Assembly: GCA_903887375.1 (NCBI GenBank) | Contig: CAISPN010000103.1 | Coordinates: 1 to 38,333 of the forward strand | Length of the DNA: 38,333 bases | From: an uncultured cyanobacterium | GTDB taxonomy: Bacteria; Cyanobacteriota; Cyanobacteriia; Cyanobacteriales; Microcystaceae | Direction of reading: 5' to 3' | Shown: in pieces, positions 24,795-35,281 of the stretch | How the letters are laid out: the number at the start of each line of letters is the position of its first letter | Numbering within the stretch: the first letter of the stretch is position 1 | The notes under the pieces: model-generated | The model's input: the letters and a program-made list of their open reading frames with translations, nothing else | What the model was told of the DNA's origin: nothing | Database searches by the model: none | Made by a program: the position numbers and the translations under genes

Positions 24795-26564
24795 TTGAAA
24801 GTAACTCCCCAAAATCCCCTAGCGAGACTAATCAAGTATGCTAAAGCCTACCGCTCAAGGGTATGGCTATCTTCTGCCTGCTCAATTCTCAACAAGATTT
24901 TTGATCTAGCTCCTCCTGCTATTATTGGTGTTGCAGTCAATGTAGTAGTTAGTAAAAATAACTCCTTATTGGCCCACTGGGGGATAACTTCAGTCGTTCG
25001 TCAGCTTGCGTTTTTGAGTTTTATCTCCTTGATCATTTGGTCACTTGAATCTATTTTTGAATATGCCTATGAAAGGCTTTGGAGAGAGCTAGCTCAAAAT
25101 ATTCAGCATGATCTTAGGCTCGAGGCCTATAGCCATATTCAAAATTTGGAACTAGCTTACTTTGAACAAAGAAGCACGGGAGCTCTTCTTTCGATCCTCA
25201 ACGATGACATCAATCAATTAGAGCGCTTTCTCGATGTGGGAGCCAATGAAATACTCCAAGTTGCAACTACAGTTGTCATTATTGGCATTGCTTTTTTTAT
25301 CCTGACTCCTGGTACTGCTTGGATGGCCATGTTGCCGATTCCCTTTATTCTTTGGGGTTCGATTGCTTTTCAAAAACGTTTAGCTCCCCGTTATGCCAGT
25401 GTCAGAGAAAAAGCCAGTTTGCTCAATAGTCGCCTCAATAATAATCTCTCTGGAATTGCTACTATCAAGAGCTTTACAACAGAAGCCTATGAACTAGAAA
25501 GGCTGCGTCAACAAAGCGATGCCTATAGTCAAAGCAACCATGCTGCTATTGTTTATAGTGCTGCTTTTGTCCCCTTGATCCGGATCATTATTCTTTTAGG
25601 TTTTATCGCCATTCTCTTTTTTGGGGGCATGGAGGTAATCCACAAACAGCTAGATGTTGGTACTTATAGTGTTTTGGTTTTTTTAACCCAGCGACTGCTC
25701 TGGCCCCTCACTCGCTTGGGCCAAACCCTAGATTTATATCAAAGAGCGATGGCCTCTACCCAAAGGGTGATGGATCTTTTAGATACCCCTGTAGCTATCC
25801 CTTCAGGCAATAGAGCCATTTCTAGAGTTAAAGGAGAGATTGTTCTCAAGGATGTGAGTTTTAGTTACTCTAACGGCTTCAAGGTGCTAGATAAGCTCAA
25901 TCTAACAATCCCGGCTAATCGCACTACAGCTATTGTTGGGACTACTGGTTCTGGCAAGAGCACCCTGGTTAAATTACTACTGCGCTTTTATGAGCTAGAT
26001 TCTGGCAGAATTAGCCTAGATGGGATAGATATCAGGGAAATTTATTTAAAAGATTTAAGAAGAGCCATAGGACTAGTGAGCCAGGATATTTTTCTTTTTC
26101 ATGGCACAGTCAAAGAAAATATTGCTTATGGCGCTCCGGTGGATACAACTTTTGAAGAAATTATCTCTGCAGCCCAAGCAGCAGAAGCCCATGATTTTAT
26201 CATTGAGTTACCTGAGCAATATCAAACCATAGTAGGAGAAAGAGGACAAAAACTCTCTGGAGGGCAAAGGCAGCGTATTGCTATTGCTAGGGCAATTTTA
26301 AAAAATCCGCCTATTTTGGTTCTCGATGAAGCAACCTCAGCAGTAGATAATGAAACTGAATTTGCTATTGCCAAATCTCTTGAAAAAATCACCCACAATA
26401 GAACCACTATAGCCATAGCCCATCGGCTCTCTACTATACGTCAGGCTGATTGTATTTATGTAATGGAAAAGGGCAAGATAGTTGAACGGGGAACCCATGA
26501 AGAACTAGTCGCTCAAGGCGGGATCTATGCCAATCTATGGCGAGTGCAGACTGGAAGTAAATAA
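24795..26564 (+). CDS. ABC exporter, fused membrane and ATPase domains
   Basis: A 589-residue half-transporter of the MsbA/lipid-and-drug exporter type. Six membrane helices fill about 20-320. The ATPase domain has Walker [10 protein letters not shown], the Q-loop LVSQDIF, signature LSGGQRQ, Walker [11 protein letters not shown] and the H-loop IAHRLST. It works as a dimer, and the substrate is unknown. The start is a TTG: an in-frame stop lies 15 bases upstream, and the first residues ([19 protein letters not shown]) look like the family's N-terminus. No ribosome site is visible, and TACAAT (24784-24789) sits so close that the message could be leaderless. Confidence 0.9.
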   Translation: MKVTPQNPLARLIKYAKAYRSRVWLSSACSILNKIFDLAPPAIIGVAVNVVVSKNNSLLAHWGITSVVRQLAFLSFISLIIWSLESIFEYAYERLWRELAQNIQHDLRLEAYSHIQNLELAYFEQRSTGALLSILNDDINQLERFLDVGANEILQVATTVVIIGIAFFILTPGTAWMAMLPIPFILWGSIAFQKRLAPRYASVREKASLLNSRLNNNLSGIATIKSFTTEAYELERLRQQSDAYSQSNHAAIVYSAAFVPLIRIIILLGFIAILFFGGMEVIHKQLDVGTYSVLVFLTQRLLWPLTRLGQTLDLYQRAMASTQRVMDLLDTPVAIPSGNRAISRVKGEIVLKDVSFSYSNGFKVLDKLNLTIPANRTTAIVGTTGSGKSTLVKLLLRFYELDSGRISLDGIDIREIYLKDLRRAIGLVSQDIFLFHGTVKENIAYGAPVDTTFEEIISAAQAAEAHDFIIELPEQYQTIVGERGQKLSGGQRQRIAIARAILKNPPILVLDEATSAVDNETEFAIAKSLEKITHNRTTIAIAHRLSTIRQADCIYVMEKGKIVERGTHEELVAQGGIYANLWRVQTGSK

Positions 26565-26585
26565 AATTAAATTAAAATTATTAAT

Positions 26586-28484
26586 ATGATTAGCAGAAAC
26601 TTTCAAGATAGGTTTGATGTGATTGTCGTAGGAGCGGGACATGCTGGAGCAGAAGCAGCTCTATCTTGCGCGCGTCTGGGTTGTCGCACCCTTGTATTAA
26701 CTTTGAACTTAGACAAGATAGGTTGGCAACCTTGTAATCCTGCAGTTGGCGGGCCAGCCAAATCTCAACTGACTCATGAGGTAGATGCCCTAGGGGGTGA
26801 AATTGGCAAAATGGCTGATCGCACTTATCTACAAAAGCGTATTCTCAATAGTTCACGAGGCCCTGCAGTCTGGGCTTTGAGGGCGCAAACTGACAAGCGC
26901 GAATATGCGGCAGTTCTCAAAAACATCCTAGAAAACCAAGTTAATCTGACCATCAGAGAGGGTATGGTCACTGATTTACTCTTAGGTGAGAATGATGAGG
27001 TCACTGGAGTAGAGACTTATTTTGGAACTTGTTTTGCCTCAGCAGCGGTAATTTTAACTACTGGTACTTTTTTAGAAGGAAAGATCTGGATTGGTAATAA
27101 ATCCATGGCTGCAGGTAGAGCTGGTGAATTTGCCGCTGTAGGATTGAGCCAAACTCTCAACAATTTAGGTTTTGAAACCGGTAAACTCAAAACCGGCACA
27201 CCCGCTAGAGTCGATCGCCGCTCTGTGGACTATAGCCAACTGGAAGTTCAACCACCTGATGAGGATGTGCGCTGGTTTAGCTTTGATCCAGATGTTCATA
27301 TTGCAAGAGAGCAAATGAATTGCTATCTTACCAAGACCACCCAACAAACCCACCAATTGATCCGGGATAATCTTCATCTCTCGCCAATTTATGGAGGTTG
27401 GGTAGATTCTAAAGGGCCGCGCTATTGCCCATCTATTGAAGATAAAATTGTCCGTTTTGCCGATAAAGAGAGCCATCAGATCTTTATTGAACCAGAAGGG
27501 CGGGATATCCCAGAGCTCTATATCCAAGGATTTTCTACTGGCTTACCTGAAAATTTGCAATTGGCTATGCTCAGAACCTTGCCAGGGCTAGAAAAATGTG
27601 AATTACTTAGACCAGCTTATGCCGTAGAGTATGACTATATTCCAGCGACTCAATGCTATCCCACCTTGATGACTAAAAAACTCCAAGGTCTCTTTTGTGC
27701 AGGTCAAGTCAATGGCACTACAGGCTATGAAGAAGCAGCAGCCCAAGGTATTGTAGCTGGAATCAATGCTGCTAGATATGCGCAAGGCAAAGAGATGATT
27801 ATTTTTGCTCGCGAGCAAAGTTATCTAGGTACCTTGATTGATGATCTCTGCACCAAAGATCTGCGCGAGCCCTATCGAATGCTAACTAGTCGTTCTGAAT
27901 ACCGTTTGATATTGCGCTCTGACAACGCCGATCAAAGAATGACCCCACTTGGCAGAGAAATAGGCTTAGTAGATGATCGCCTATGGAAGCTATTTTCTGA
28001 TAAACAGGCTCAGATTATTGCTGAAAAAGAACGCCTACATGAAACAAGGGTCAAAGAGCAAGAAACAATAGGTTTAGCGATCACCAGTGAAACTGGAGAA
28101 AAAATTAAAGGCTCGATTACCCTAGCAGATCTTCTGCGCCGTCCTGGTTTTCACTATAGCAACCTGGAATGCTATGGCTTAGGAGATTTGCAACTAGCCC
28201 AAGAGGTCAAAGAGGGAGCAGAAATCGAAATTAAATACGCGGGCTATCTCCAACGCCAACAACAACAAATTGAAAAAGTTGCCCGCCAAGCTAGCCGACC
28301 TCTCCCAGCAGATCTAGACTATATGAAGATCGATACTTTATCGATGGAAGCTAGAGAAAAACTCACTAAGTTGCGCCCATTGACTATCGGGCAGGCTTCT
28401 CGCTTGGGGGGCGTTAATCCTGCTGATATCAATGCCCTATTGATTTTTTTAGAATGTAGAACTCGTAGCGCTATAAACAATTGA
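26586..28484 (+). CDS. mnmG: tRNA uridine-5-carboxymethylaminomethyl modification enzyme MnmG (GidA)
   Basis: A 632-residue FAD enzyme that, with the GTPase MnmE, modifies U34 of certain tRNAs. It has the dinucleotide-binding motif [19 protein letters not shown], the [20 protein letters not shown] signature, the family motif [14 protein letters not shown], and a second FAD region ([21 protein letters not shown]). The C-terminal helical domain for MnmE/tRNA contact ends with [18 protein letters not shown]. It is complete and 21 bases downstream of the ABC exporter gene, probably in the same transcript. Confidence 0.97.
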   Translation: MISRNFQDRFDVIVVGAGHAGAEAALSCARLGCRTLVLTLNLDKIGWQPCNPAVGGPAKSQLTHEVDALGGEIGKMADRTYLQKRILNSSRGPAVWALRAQTDKREYAAVLKNILENQVNLTIREGMVTDLLLGENDEVTGVETYFGTCFASAAVILTTGTFLEGKIWIGNKSMAAGRAGEFAAVGLSQTLNNLGFETGKLKTGTPARVDRRSVDYSQLEVQPPDEDVRWFSFDPDVHIAREQMNCYLTKTTQQTHQLIRDNLHLSPIYGGWVDSKGPRYCPSIEDKIVRFADKESHQIFIEPEGRDIPELYIQGFSTGLPENLQLAMLRTLPGLEKCELLRPAYAVEYDYIPATQCYPTLMTKKLQGLFCAGQVNGTTGYEEAAAQGIVAGINAARYAQGKEMIIFAREQSYLGTLIDDLCTKDLREPYRMLTSRSEYRLILRSDNADQRMTPLGREIGLVDDRLWKLFSDKQAQIIAEKERLHETRVKEQETIGLAITSETGEKIKGSITLADLLRRPGFHYSNLECYGLGDLQLAQEVKEGAEIEIKYAGYLQRQQQQIEKVARQASRPLPADLDYMKIDTLSMEAREKLTKLRPLTIGQASRLGGVNPADINALLIFLECRTRSAINN

Positions 28485-28494
28485 AATGATTTTA

Positions 28495-28527
28495 TAAACT
28501 CCACGAATTACAATATCTTGGGGTTTA
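28495..28527. terminator. Possible shared terminator between mnmG and sir
   Basis: TAAACTCCA (28495-28503) pairs with TGGGGTTTA (28519-28527) with one G-U pair and a 15-base loop, in the 55-base gap between the converging mnmG and sulfite reductase genes. Neither side has a strong T-run, so it is a modest candidate. Confidence 0.4.
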
Positions 28528-28539
28528 TTGGCCAAAATT

Positions 28540-30273
28540 TCACTTGTCAAATTTACCCGCATAATCTCTAAGTCCCTCTAGTCCCACTCTGGCGCAAAAC
28601 TGGCCAAAACTCTCACCCTCTTTCTTTTCATTTTTGAAATAGATCAGTAGTGGTCTGAGCTGGTTTTCAAGATCTTGATCTGGGCATTTCTCAAGATAAG
28701 GCTTGGCTAAGGCTATCTGGTTAGGATCGCCGCCAAGCCAAACTTGATAAGCATTAGGGGCGCTGCCAACTAAACCTAGCTCTGCCATATAGGGCCTAGC
28801 ACAGCCATTAGGACAGCCCGTCATGCGTACTACAAAATGCTCATTGGCAAGGCCTACTTCAGCTAAGAGATTTTCAATTCTTACAATAATTGAAGGTAGA
28901 GCTCGCTCGGATTCAGTGATAGCCAGTCCGCAAGTTGGCAAAGCAGGACAAGCCATTGAATAGCGCAACATGGGGTTGATATTTTCAGGGGAAGTTATTA
29001 CCCCATGCTCAGTAAAAATCTTCTCAATCCCATCTCGATCTGCCGGGGCAATTTCATAAAGAATGAGATTGTGATTGGCCGTTAGGCGCATTTCCGGTTT
29101 ATATCTCTCGACAATTTTTCTTAAAGCGCTTTTTAGGCGAAAATCACCTTCATCTTTAACCCGTCCATTGACAATAGAAAGCCCAAAAAATAGCTTGCCA
29201 TCTCCTTGTTGGTGCCAACCCAAATAGTCTTGATACTTCCAAGGGGCAAGAGGACGAAAAGGCTCTAGAGGTTTGCCAAAATAACTCTCTACCTGTTTGG
29301 TAAATTTCTCAACTCCCCAATCATTGATCAGGTACTTCAAGCGAGCATGACGGCGATCACCGCGATCACCATAGTCTCTTTGAGTAGCAACAATGGCTTT
29401 GACTGCTTCATAGACGTCATCTTTAGCAACATAGCCAATATGATCAGCCATTCTAGCAAAAGTATCTTCCTTGCCATGAGTACGACCAAGTCCACCCCCA
29501 GCTAGAATATTGAACCCTTCTAGTTCTCCTTTTTTGTTGGTGATAACTACCAGAGAAAGATCATGGGTATAGATATCAATTGAGTTATCGCCTGGTACAG
29601 TTACCGAGCATTTGAACTTGCGCGGCATATATTGAGAACCATAGATTGGCTCAAGTGGGTCGAGAGCTCCTTTGGCTCTGGCGGCTTTGACCTCGGGGGC
29701 TTCTTTGGCGGTGATTGCCTTTTCCCCATCGAGCCAGATTTCATAATAGGCACCAGATTGAGGGGTTAATAGATCTGCTATATTGTTGGCATATTCCCAA
29801 GCATAGAGATATTCTGGTTTTGTTTTGTAGGGAGCTGGCGGGGCCATAACATTGCGGTTGACATCCCCGCAGGCCGAGAGAGTCGAACCCATATTCAGGA
29901 GCATTTCCTTGATCACGGTTTTCAAATTCTTTTTGAGAATTCCATGAATCTGAAAGCCTTGGCGCGTAGTTGTTCTGAGGGTATGGTTGCCATATTTATC
30001 AGCGAGGCGATCCAGCGTTAGGTATAATTCAACTGGAATATAGCCACCTGGGCTACGAGTGCGCAGCATGAACTGATAGTCTTTCTCTTGACCTTTTACT
30101 CGATTATCTCGATTATCCTGCTGATAGGAACCGTGAAATTTGAGAACTTGGATCCCATCTTCACTAAAGTGGGTAGTATCTTGCTTAAGTTCTGTGGCGA
30201 CTGGCTCACGCAAAAAGTTACTACGCTCTTTGATGCCCTCTACCTTGGACTGCTTACGAGTTATCTCTACCAT
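28540..30273 (-). CDS. sir: Ferredoxin-sulfite reductase
   Basis: A 577-residue assimilatory enzyme reducing sulfite to sulfide with electrons from ferredoxin. The [4Fe-4S]-siroheme ligands are Cys442, Cys448, Cys487 and Cys491 (CPALPTC and TGCPNGC). The two ferrite-reductase half-domains are visible, with [14 protein letters not shown] early and [20 protein letters not shown] in the middle. It is closer to sulfite than to nitrite reductase by length and by the TRQGFQIHG and GGGLGRTHG motifs. The ATG start lies 75 bases from the kinase gene upstream, so it may be read with that operon or from its own promoter. Confidence 0.93.
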   Translation of the reverse strand: MVEITRKQSKVEGIKERSNFLREPVATELKQDTTHFSEDGIQVLKFHGSYQQDNRDNRVKGQEKDYQFMLRTRSPGGYIPVELYLTLDRLADKYGNHTLRTTTRQGFQIHGILKKNLKTVIKEMLLNMGSTLSACGDVNRNVMAPPAPYKTKPEYLYAWEYANNIADLLTPQSGAYYEIWLDGEKAITAKEAPEVKAARAKGALDPLEPIYGSQYMPRKFKCSVTVPGDNSIDIYTHDLSLVVITNKKGELEGFNILAGGGLGRTHGKEDTFARMADHIGYVAKDDVYEAVKAIVATQRDYGDRGDRRHARLKYLINDWGVEKFTKQVESYFGKPLEPFRPLAPWKYQDYLGWHQQGDGKLFFGLSIVNGRVKDEGDFRLKSALRKIVERYKPEMRLTANHNLILYEIAPADRDGIEKIFTEHGVITSPENINPMLRYSMACPALPTCGLAITESERALPSIIVRIENLLAEVGLANEHFVVRMTGCPNGCARPYMAELGLVGSAPNAYQVWLGGDPNQIALAKPYLEKCPDQDLENQLRPLLIYFKNEKKEGESFGQFCARVGLEGLRDYAGKFDK

Positions 30274-30348
30274 TGCAAATGAATATTCAAAATAAATAAC
30301 TATGGCTGGCTCTATAATTTTAGCGCCAAAGTCTAGTGATGATTGTTG

Positions 30349-31863
30349 CTATTTATTACTATTCTTGGTTCTCAAAAAAGAAGCAGTACTTTCGCCCATC
30401 ATCTGAGAGTTGAGTTTGGTCAAGATTTTAGGTTTGATTTTTTCTAGCTCTCTTTTGAGAATTTTTTTGCTAGCTTGAGGATCTCCTGCTTTGGTGGTTT
30501 GGGCATTGTTAGCCCAGTTCTTCAGGCTCATACTTTGGCTAGAGGAAATAGGAGAAGCCATAATCTGTCTGCATTTACCAGGATGCTCTAGGGCAAAAAA
30601 TAAAATCCAATAGTTGCCATTATCAGACATGGTGCGGGCGAATTTCTGCCCTGTGGGTGTTTTGAGATCTAGGTAGCAGTTTAGCCAGCGCGGGCCATAT
30701 TCAGGATGATTCAAAACAGTTATCCAGAGTAACATTGGATGAGGATTACTCAAAAAGATGAACTGATTGTATCTCATACTCGACATACGAATTACTATAT
30801 CTTCCTCTTCGAGCATCGTCCAAAGTGCTAAAATATCGCCATTTGGGGTATGCAACAGCCCAGGAAAAACAATTTTCTCTATCGGTTTATTGCCAGGCCA
30901 TAAGGTATTTAACCCAATTTCGTAAGGGGAAATATCTTGAGTAATATTGTGCAAATTTCCCTTGGTAGAAAGAGTTGTTCTCGGGCTGGATTGATTTTCA
31001 AGAGTTTCTAAAACTTGAATGAGCTCACTAATCTGCTGGGGACGCTCATCCGGTGATTTAGCTAGACATTTTAGAATCAGTGAATTGAGCTGAGGGGGAA
31101 TTTTGAAACTCGGGGCAATAGGATGTGGCTTGCTGTGGTGATGAACTTCATACCAAGCCCCAAATGAAGAGCCTTCTGGGCGCAGGGGCATATTCCCAGT
31201 GAGCATTTCATACATCACTACACCAAGGCTATAGATATCAGAGCGGTTATCTAGCTCTTTGCCTTCCATTTGCTCTGGTGAGCAGTAGGCTAAAGTGCCC
31301 ATGAAAGACTGGGTCTGAGATTCGTTTAAGTACATCAGTTTGGCTATGCCGAAATCTAGAATCTTTACCAGATCTCCCATGCCAGAATCTTGGACTACTA
31401 GAATATTGCTAGGTTTGATGTCTCTATGTACTATAGAAGAGCTTTCCCCTTGAAAGATAATTCCCCTATGGGCGCAATCTAGTCCGTAGCAGATCTGTTT
31501 AGCCAGAGAAATAAAGCGTTTTAATTCAATAGGATGTATTTTAATAATTTCATTGAGGCTGGCTCCAGAGAGAAATTCCATCACATAGAAAGGTACTTCT
31601 TTTTCATCAATGCCATAATCTCTGACTTTGACGATATGGATACTTTTTTCACCTAAAAGAGCCGAGATGGTTGCTTCTCTTTCAAAGCGCTCTTTCATTT
31701 TTTCGCTTAAAAGAGTTTGAGAGAGAAATTTAACAGCAACTGTTACTCCTCCAAGGAGCTTATCTTCTGCCTTGAAGACTTGACCCATGGCCCCTGTTCC
31801 TATCAGCTCTAACAGTTGATAGCGATCCGCAAGTAAGCGACGATAGTGAGAATCTGCAATCAT
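30349..31863 (-). CDS. Eukaryote-type Ser/Thr protein kinase with unknown C-terminal domain
   Basis: A 504-residue kinase from the ATG at 31863. It has the glycine loop GTGAMGQVFKA (22-32), Lys45, the catalytic HRDIKPSN with Asp148, DFG at 170-172, and the activation segment GTLAYCSPEQME. The kinase domain ends near residue 280. About 200 further residues (with LPGLLHTPNGDILALWTM, WITVLNHPEYGPRWLNCYLD, YWILFFALEHPGKC) form a second domain I do not recognise. No membrane helix, PASTA or WD repeats are visible, so the kinase looks cytosolic. The frame is also open to an ATG at 32019, but that start would run 97 bases into anmK and add a Ser/Asn-rich stretch unlike a kinase, so I rejected it. 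Confidence 0.85.
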   Translation of the reverse strand: MIADSHYRRLLADRYQLLELIGTGAMGQVFKAEDKLLGGVTVAVKFLSQTLLSEKMKERFEREATISALLGEKSIHIVKVRDYGIDEKEVPFYVMEFLSGASLNEIIKIHPIELKRFISLAKQICYGLDCAHRGIIFQGESSSIVHRDIKPSNILVVQDSGMGDLVKILDFGIAKLMYLNESQTQSFMGTLAYCSPEQMEGKELDNRSDIYSLGVVMYEMLTGNMPLRPEGSSFGAWYEVHHHSKPHPIAPSFKIPPQLNSLILKCLAKSPDERPQQISELIQVLETLENQSSPRTTLSTKGNLHNITQDISPYEIGLNTLWPGNKPIEKIVFPGLLHTPNGDILALWTMLEEEDIVIRMSSMRYNQFIFLSNPHPMLLWITVLNHPEYGPRWLNCYLDLKTPTGQKFARTMSDNGNYWILFFALEHPGKCRQIMASPISSSQSMSLKNWANNAQTTKAGDPQASKKILKRELEKIKPKILTKLNSQMMGESTASFLRTKNSNK

Positions 31864-31922
31864 AAGCTGAGTGATTTGCTGATTATTTCTGTATTTTAAA
31901 CTCGCCTTATCAAAAAACGCTG

Positions 31923-33074
31923 CTATTGGGTTATTGGCAGGTGAATTTGCCCTAAGAGCATTGGTATTTGGGCTCCGGTGACTTGCGGTAGATTGCCCGG
32001 CTCCTCGATCATACGCCAATAAGCCAATACCGCAAAAGCAATTGCCTCTTTATAATCTGCGCTCAGACCCAGTTCATCAGTGGTCATCACCTGGCTAGCT
32101 TGTCCCAATTTGTCCTGTAGTCTGCTTTTTAAATAGTGGTTGTGACTTCCTCCACCACAGAGTAGAACCTGTTGGGGAATTTCTTGCAAAAACCTTTGAT
32201 AGCTTAGAGCTATAGATGAGACTGTTAATTCGGTCAAACTGGCTAGCCAATCGGCGCTAGAAAGTTGATATTTTTGGGCTTGTAGTTGGCATTGTTTTAA
32301 ATAATCCGGGCCAAAGAGCTCTCTGCCAGTTGATTTAGGCGGCGCTTGTTGAAAAAACTCGTTTTCTAGCCATTTATCTACCAAATCATGGCAAGGAGTA
32401 CCGCTAGAGGCCCAGTTTCCATTTTGATCATATTTTTGTAGTCCATTGGTTAACTCCATGATTGCCAAATCCAACAGAACATTGCCAGGACCGGTATCCC
32501 AGCCTATGACTTCTTGCTGCCAGTTGGGTTTATTGCGCGCTGGAATATAGGTTAAATTGCCAATTCCTCCGATATTTTGCACGCAGCGGGAATACTGCAT
32601 ATCGCTTAAAAGAGCTGCATCTACTTTGCATACCAAAGGAGCTCCCTGTCCACCTGCTGCGATATCGGCTTGTCTAAACTGGGTGATCGTTGTTCTTTGG
32701 CTCAGCTTGGCAATCAGCTCACCTCGGCCTAGTTGCCAACTGTAACCTAATTGTCCTTCTTGAGCAGGCCGATGATAGACTGTCTGTCCATGAGATCCAA
32801 TCAATTGAGCATCCTGGCAGCCTTGCTGTTCAATTTCCAGCGCTGCAAGAGCAAACTGCCGGGCAATTGCCTCATCAAGCTCAACTAACTCTGGCAAAGA
32901 TAACTTCTCTCCGCCGCAAAGTGAAAGAATGCGCTCTCGCAGTTGCCCAGGATAGGGATAGGTATTACCTGCAAGAAGATGGATCTTTAAGTTATCCGTA
33001 GTTCCCTCAATCTCCACCAAGGCCGCATCAATTCCATCAACGGAAGTTCCACTCATCAGGCCAATTACCAACAT
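31923..33074 (-). CDS. anmK: Anhydro-N-acetylmuramic acid kinase
   Basis: A 383-residue sugar kinase that opens the anhydro ring of anhMurNAc and phosphorylates it for recycling of cell-wall fragments. It shows the ATP-phosphate motif [15 protein letters not shown], then [28 protein letters not shown], the catalytic region [12 protein letters not shown] and [11 protein letters not shown], and the C-terminal LLCGGGSHN. Length is normal. It lies four bases downstream of ycf65 and 59 bases upstream of the kinase gene, forming an operon. Confidence 0.95.
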   Translation of the reverse strand: MLVIGLMSGTSVDGIDAALVEIEGTTDNLKIHLLAGNTYPYPGQLRERILSLCGGEKLSLPELVELDEAIARQFALAALEIEQQGCQDAQLIGSHGQTVYHRPAQEGQLGYSWQLGRGELIAKLSQRTTITQFRQADIAAGGQGAPLVCKVDAALLSDMQYSRCVQNIGGIGNLTYIPARNKPNWQQEVIGWDTGPGNVLLDLAIMELTNGLQKYDQNGNWASSGTPCHDLVDKWLENEFFQQAPPKSTGRELFGPDYLKQCQLQAQKYQLSSADWLASLTELTVSSIALSYQRFLQEIPQQVLLCGGGSHNHYLKSRLQDKLGQASQVMTTDELGLSADYKEAIAFAVLAYWRMIEEPGNLPQVTGAQIPMLLGQIHLPITQ

Positions 33075-33078
33075 CTAT

Positions 33079-33408
33079 CTACTTGCTTCCAGTAAAAACA
33101 ACTTCGGGGAAATGGCTTTGGGCTTCATTGATGGTTACTTTCTGGTCTTTATCTCTGAGATCTTGCCAGTAGTTGATGACATCGGTTGCTTGGTTTAATA
33201 CCTCGTTTCTTTTTTCTTCTGGGATCCAATGCTTGGCGTCTAATTCGCTTTTGAGTCGGTCCCAGGCTGTCGTCTCTTGAGTATTGTTTTGATCACTCCA
33301 AAAAAAGTAGATAGTCAAAGGGCTGTTTGCTGCGCCTATCACCTGATCTACTGCAATGCCCAATTTATTCTCTAGCCAAACAATTTTTAATAAGAATTTA
33401 GAGTCCAA
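33079..33408 (-). CDS. ycf65: Ribosomal protein PSRP-3 / Ycf65
   Basis: A 109-residue cyanobacterial and plastid-specific small-subunit ribosomal protein. The sequence FLLKIVWLENKLGIAVDQVIG, SPLTIYFFWSD, AWDRLKSELDAKHWIPEEKR, VINYWQD and EAQSHFPEVVFTGSK is highly characteristic. A short insert (QNNTQETT) between the FFW and AWD motifs seems longer than usual. The start is a TTG preceded by GGAG six bases upstream (33416-33419 on the - strand), which decides the start. It is four bases upstream of anmK. Confidence 0.9.
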   Translation of the reverse strand: MDSKFLLKIVWLENKLGIAVDQVIGAANSPLTIYFFWSDQNNTQETTAWDRLKSELDAKHWIPEEKRNEVLNQATDVINYWQDLRDKDQKVTINEAQSHFPEVVFTGSK

Positions 33409-33516
33409 GGATATCTCCGTTTATATAAATTTGCTCATATCTTTGCATTCTTACATCTAAACGGTATCAGATGCAACAAAAGATTGTAGTACCTAAACAA
33501 TAGACAGATATACTTT

Positions 33517-34389
33517 CTAGCCAATATCAGCAAGGCTACTGATGTTTCTAAGCTCTAATTCGGGGGTAGTTCTTTTAACTAAGCCTGTTAAAACTTTTCC
33601 TGGACCTATTTCTGTTACTTCGGTAATATCCAGCTCAGGCAATCTCAACATTGTCTCTAGCCAGCGCACAGAACCTGTCATCTGCCTTTTGAGTTTTTCT
33701 TTGAGCAGTTGCTCATCTTGCGTGGGGACAGGATCTACATTAGAAAGTACTGGTATCTGCGCGCTTTGAAAGGTAACATTATCTAAAACCTGCGCAAATT
33801 TGCTGGCAGCTTCACTCATAAAGGGGGAATGGAAGGCTCCTGAGACTTTGAGCACCATAGAGCGTTTGGTTTTGACTTGTTCTAGAACTGTGGCGATAGC
33901 TTCGGCTGTTCCTGAAATGACTACCTGCTCTGCGCTATTGTCATTGGCCAGGACTACATCGGGAGTTTTCTCTAATACTGCATCTAAGTGAGCTCTATCA
34001 AATTTCATCAGCGCGGCCATCTTTCCGCCTTGGGCCTGGCTCATGATTAAAGCTCTCTGTTTAACTAACTCCAATCCATTGGCAAAGTCAAATACTCCAG
34101 CAGCATAGAGAGCAACATATTCTCCCAAGCTATGCCCGGCTACATAGTCACAAGTAAGCCCTTTTGCTTTGCAAAGATCAACTAAGATACTCTCGATTAC
34201 ATAGAGGCAAGGTTGGGTATATTGCGTCAGAGAGAGCTCTTCCTCACTGCTTTGTACTTTCTCTAAGATCGAATAGCCCAAGATCTCATGGGCTTGTTTG
34301 AATTTTTCGCTTCCTTTCTCTTGTAAGTCAACTCCCATGCCGAGAGCTTGTGAACCCTGTCCAGGAAATATCCAGGCTTTTTTGTTCAT
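33517..34389 (-). CDS. fabD: Malonyl-CoA:ACP transacylase
   Basis: A 290-residue enzyme loading malonyl groups onto acyl carrier protein for fatty-acid synthesis. The N-terminus AWIFPGQGSQALGMG, the active-site Ser87 in AGHSLGEYVALYAAG, Arg in ELVKQRALIM and the His in GAFHSPFM are all present. I chose the ATG at 34389, where MNKKAWIFPGQG begins. The frame is open up to 34461, but those 24 extra residues do not look like the family. The usual partner fabH is not adjacent. The gene diverges from the peroxiredoxin gene. Confidence 0.95.
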   Translation of the reverse strand: MNKKAWIFPGQGSQALGMGVDLQEKGSEKFKQAHEILGYSILEKVQSSEEELSLTQYTQPCLYVIESILVDLCKAKGLTCDYVAGHSLGEYVALYAAGVFDFANGLELVKQRALIMSQAQGGKMAALMKFDRAHLDAVLEKTPDVVLANDNSAEQVVISGTAEAIATVLEQVKTKRSMVLKVSGAFHSPFMSEAASKFAQVLDNVTFQSAQIPVLSNVDPVPTQDEQLLKEKLKRQMTGSVRWLETMLRLPELDITEVTEIGPGKVLTGLVKRTTPELELRNISSLADIG

Positions 34390-34454
34390 ATGCTTATCTT
34401 TGCTTATTGTTATTAGAAATCGCATTATACAGCGAAAAAAGTCCCCATTTTCTC

Positions 34455-34512
34455 TTGACAAGTCATACTCATTACGACTACACTAATTTACAGGTATAAT
34501 TAAAGTCATACT
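34455..34512 (+). promoter_or_regulatory. Promoter region with a direct repeat, peroxiredoxin-Dps operon
   Basis: TTGACA (34455-34460) with TACACT (34479-34484) at 18-base spacing forms a good promoter. A perfect TATAAT (34495-34500) with a weak TTACGA (34472-34477) at 17 bases is a second. The 10-base direct repeat AAGTCATACT occurs at 34460-34469 and 34503-34512, 43 bases apart or about four helical turns, bracketing both -10 boxes. This arrangement suggests a regulator binding on both sides of the start, but no known operator is recognised. Confidence 0.5.
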
Positions 34513-34541
34513 GAATACAATTTAAAAAAGGAAGCAGAGAT

Positions 34542-35273
34542 ATGTTGCCCAATAAAGAAGGTCAAAAAATACCTAGTGTTACTTTCCCTGTGCGCAAAGA
34601 CAATAAATGGATCAATGTCACTACAGATGAGATCTTTAAGGGTAAGACAGTCGTTGTCTTTTCTCTTCCTGGAGCATTCACCCCTACTTGTTCTTCTACA
34701 CATCTGCCTGGTTACAATCAATTGGCACCGGTTTTCCGTAAAAATGGAGTAGATGAAATAGTCTGTATATCTGTCAACGATACCTTTGTGATGAATGAAT
34801 GGGCCAAAGATCAAGAGGCAGATAATGTGCTCCTGATTCCCGATGGCAATGGTGAATTCACCGAAGGTATGGGCATGCTGGTAGATAAAACCAATTTGGG
34901 TTTTGGCAAGAGATCTTGGCGCTATTCAATGCTCGTCAAAGATGGTTTGATTGAAAAGATGTTCATTGAGCCTGAAGTAGAAGGGGATCCTTTTGAGGTC
35001 TCCGATGCCTATACTATGCTCAGCTATATCAACCCACAGGCTAAACCATTGCCCTTGGTTACTATTTTCGCTAAAGTAGGCTGCCCTTTCTGTGCTAAAG
35101 CCAAAGCCCTATTAGAAGATCACGGATTGCAATATGAAGAGATTACTCTAACTCGTCAAATCACTACCAAGACACTCAAGGCTGTATCAGGCGCTGCTAC
35201 TACACCTCAGGTGTTCATTGATGGTAAATTAATTGGAGGATCTGAGGCTCTGGAAGCTTATTTAAAAAACTAA
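34542..35273 (+). CDS. Peroxiredoxin-glutaredoxin fusion protein
   Basis: A 243-residue hybrid. Residues 1-165 are a Prx5-type peroxiredoxin with peroxidatic Cys50 in [16 protein letters not shown]. Residues 170-243 are a glutaredoxin with Cys181 and Cys184 in [12 protein letters not shown] and the glutathione-binding [18 protein letters not shown]. The fusion lets the glutaredoxin part reduce the peroxidase part with glutathione, so it works as a self-contained peroxide scavenger in the cytosol. AGGAAG supplies the ribosome site. The dps gene begins eight bases after its stop, forming a two-gene oxidative-stress operon. Confidence 0.95.
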   Translation: MLPNKEGQKIPSVTFPVRKDNKWINVTTDEIFKGKTVVVFSLPGAFTPTCSSTHLPGYNQLAPVFRKNGVDEIVCISVNDTFVMNEWAKDQEADNVLLIPDGNGEFTEGMGMLVDKTNLGFGKRSWRYSMLVKDGLIEKMFIEPEVEGDPFEVSDAYTMLSYINPQAKPLPLVTIFAKVGCPFCAKAKALLEDHGLQYEEITLTRQITTKTLKAVSGAATTPQVFIDGKLIGGSEALEAYLKN

Positions 35274-35281
35274 GAGGATTT

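Noticed and set aside
31864-32019. A 52-residue N-terminal extension of the Ser/Thr kinase from an upstream ATG
   Set aside because: It would overlap the conserved end of anmK by 97 bases and encode a Ser/Asn/Ala-rich stretch. The ATG at 31863 begins just before the kinase domain.
34390-34461. A longer FabD starting 24 residues upstream
   Set aside because: The extra residues do not resemble the family, whose proteins begin close to AWIFPGQG, and they overlap the divergent promoter region.
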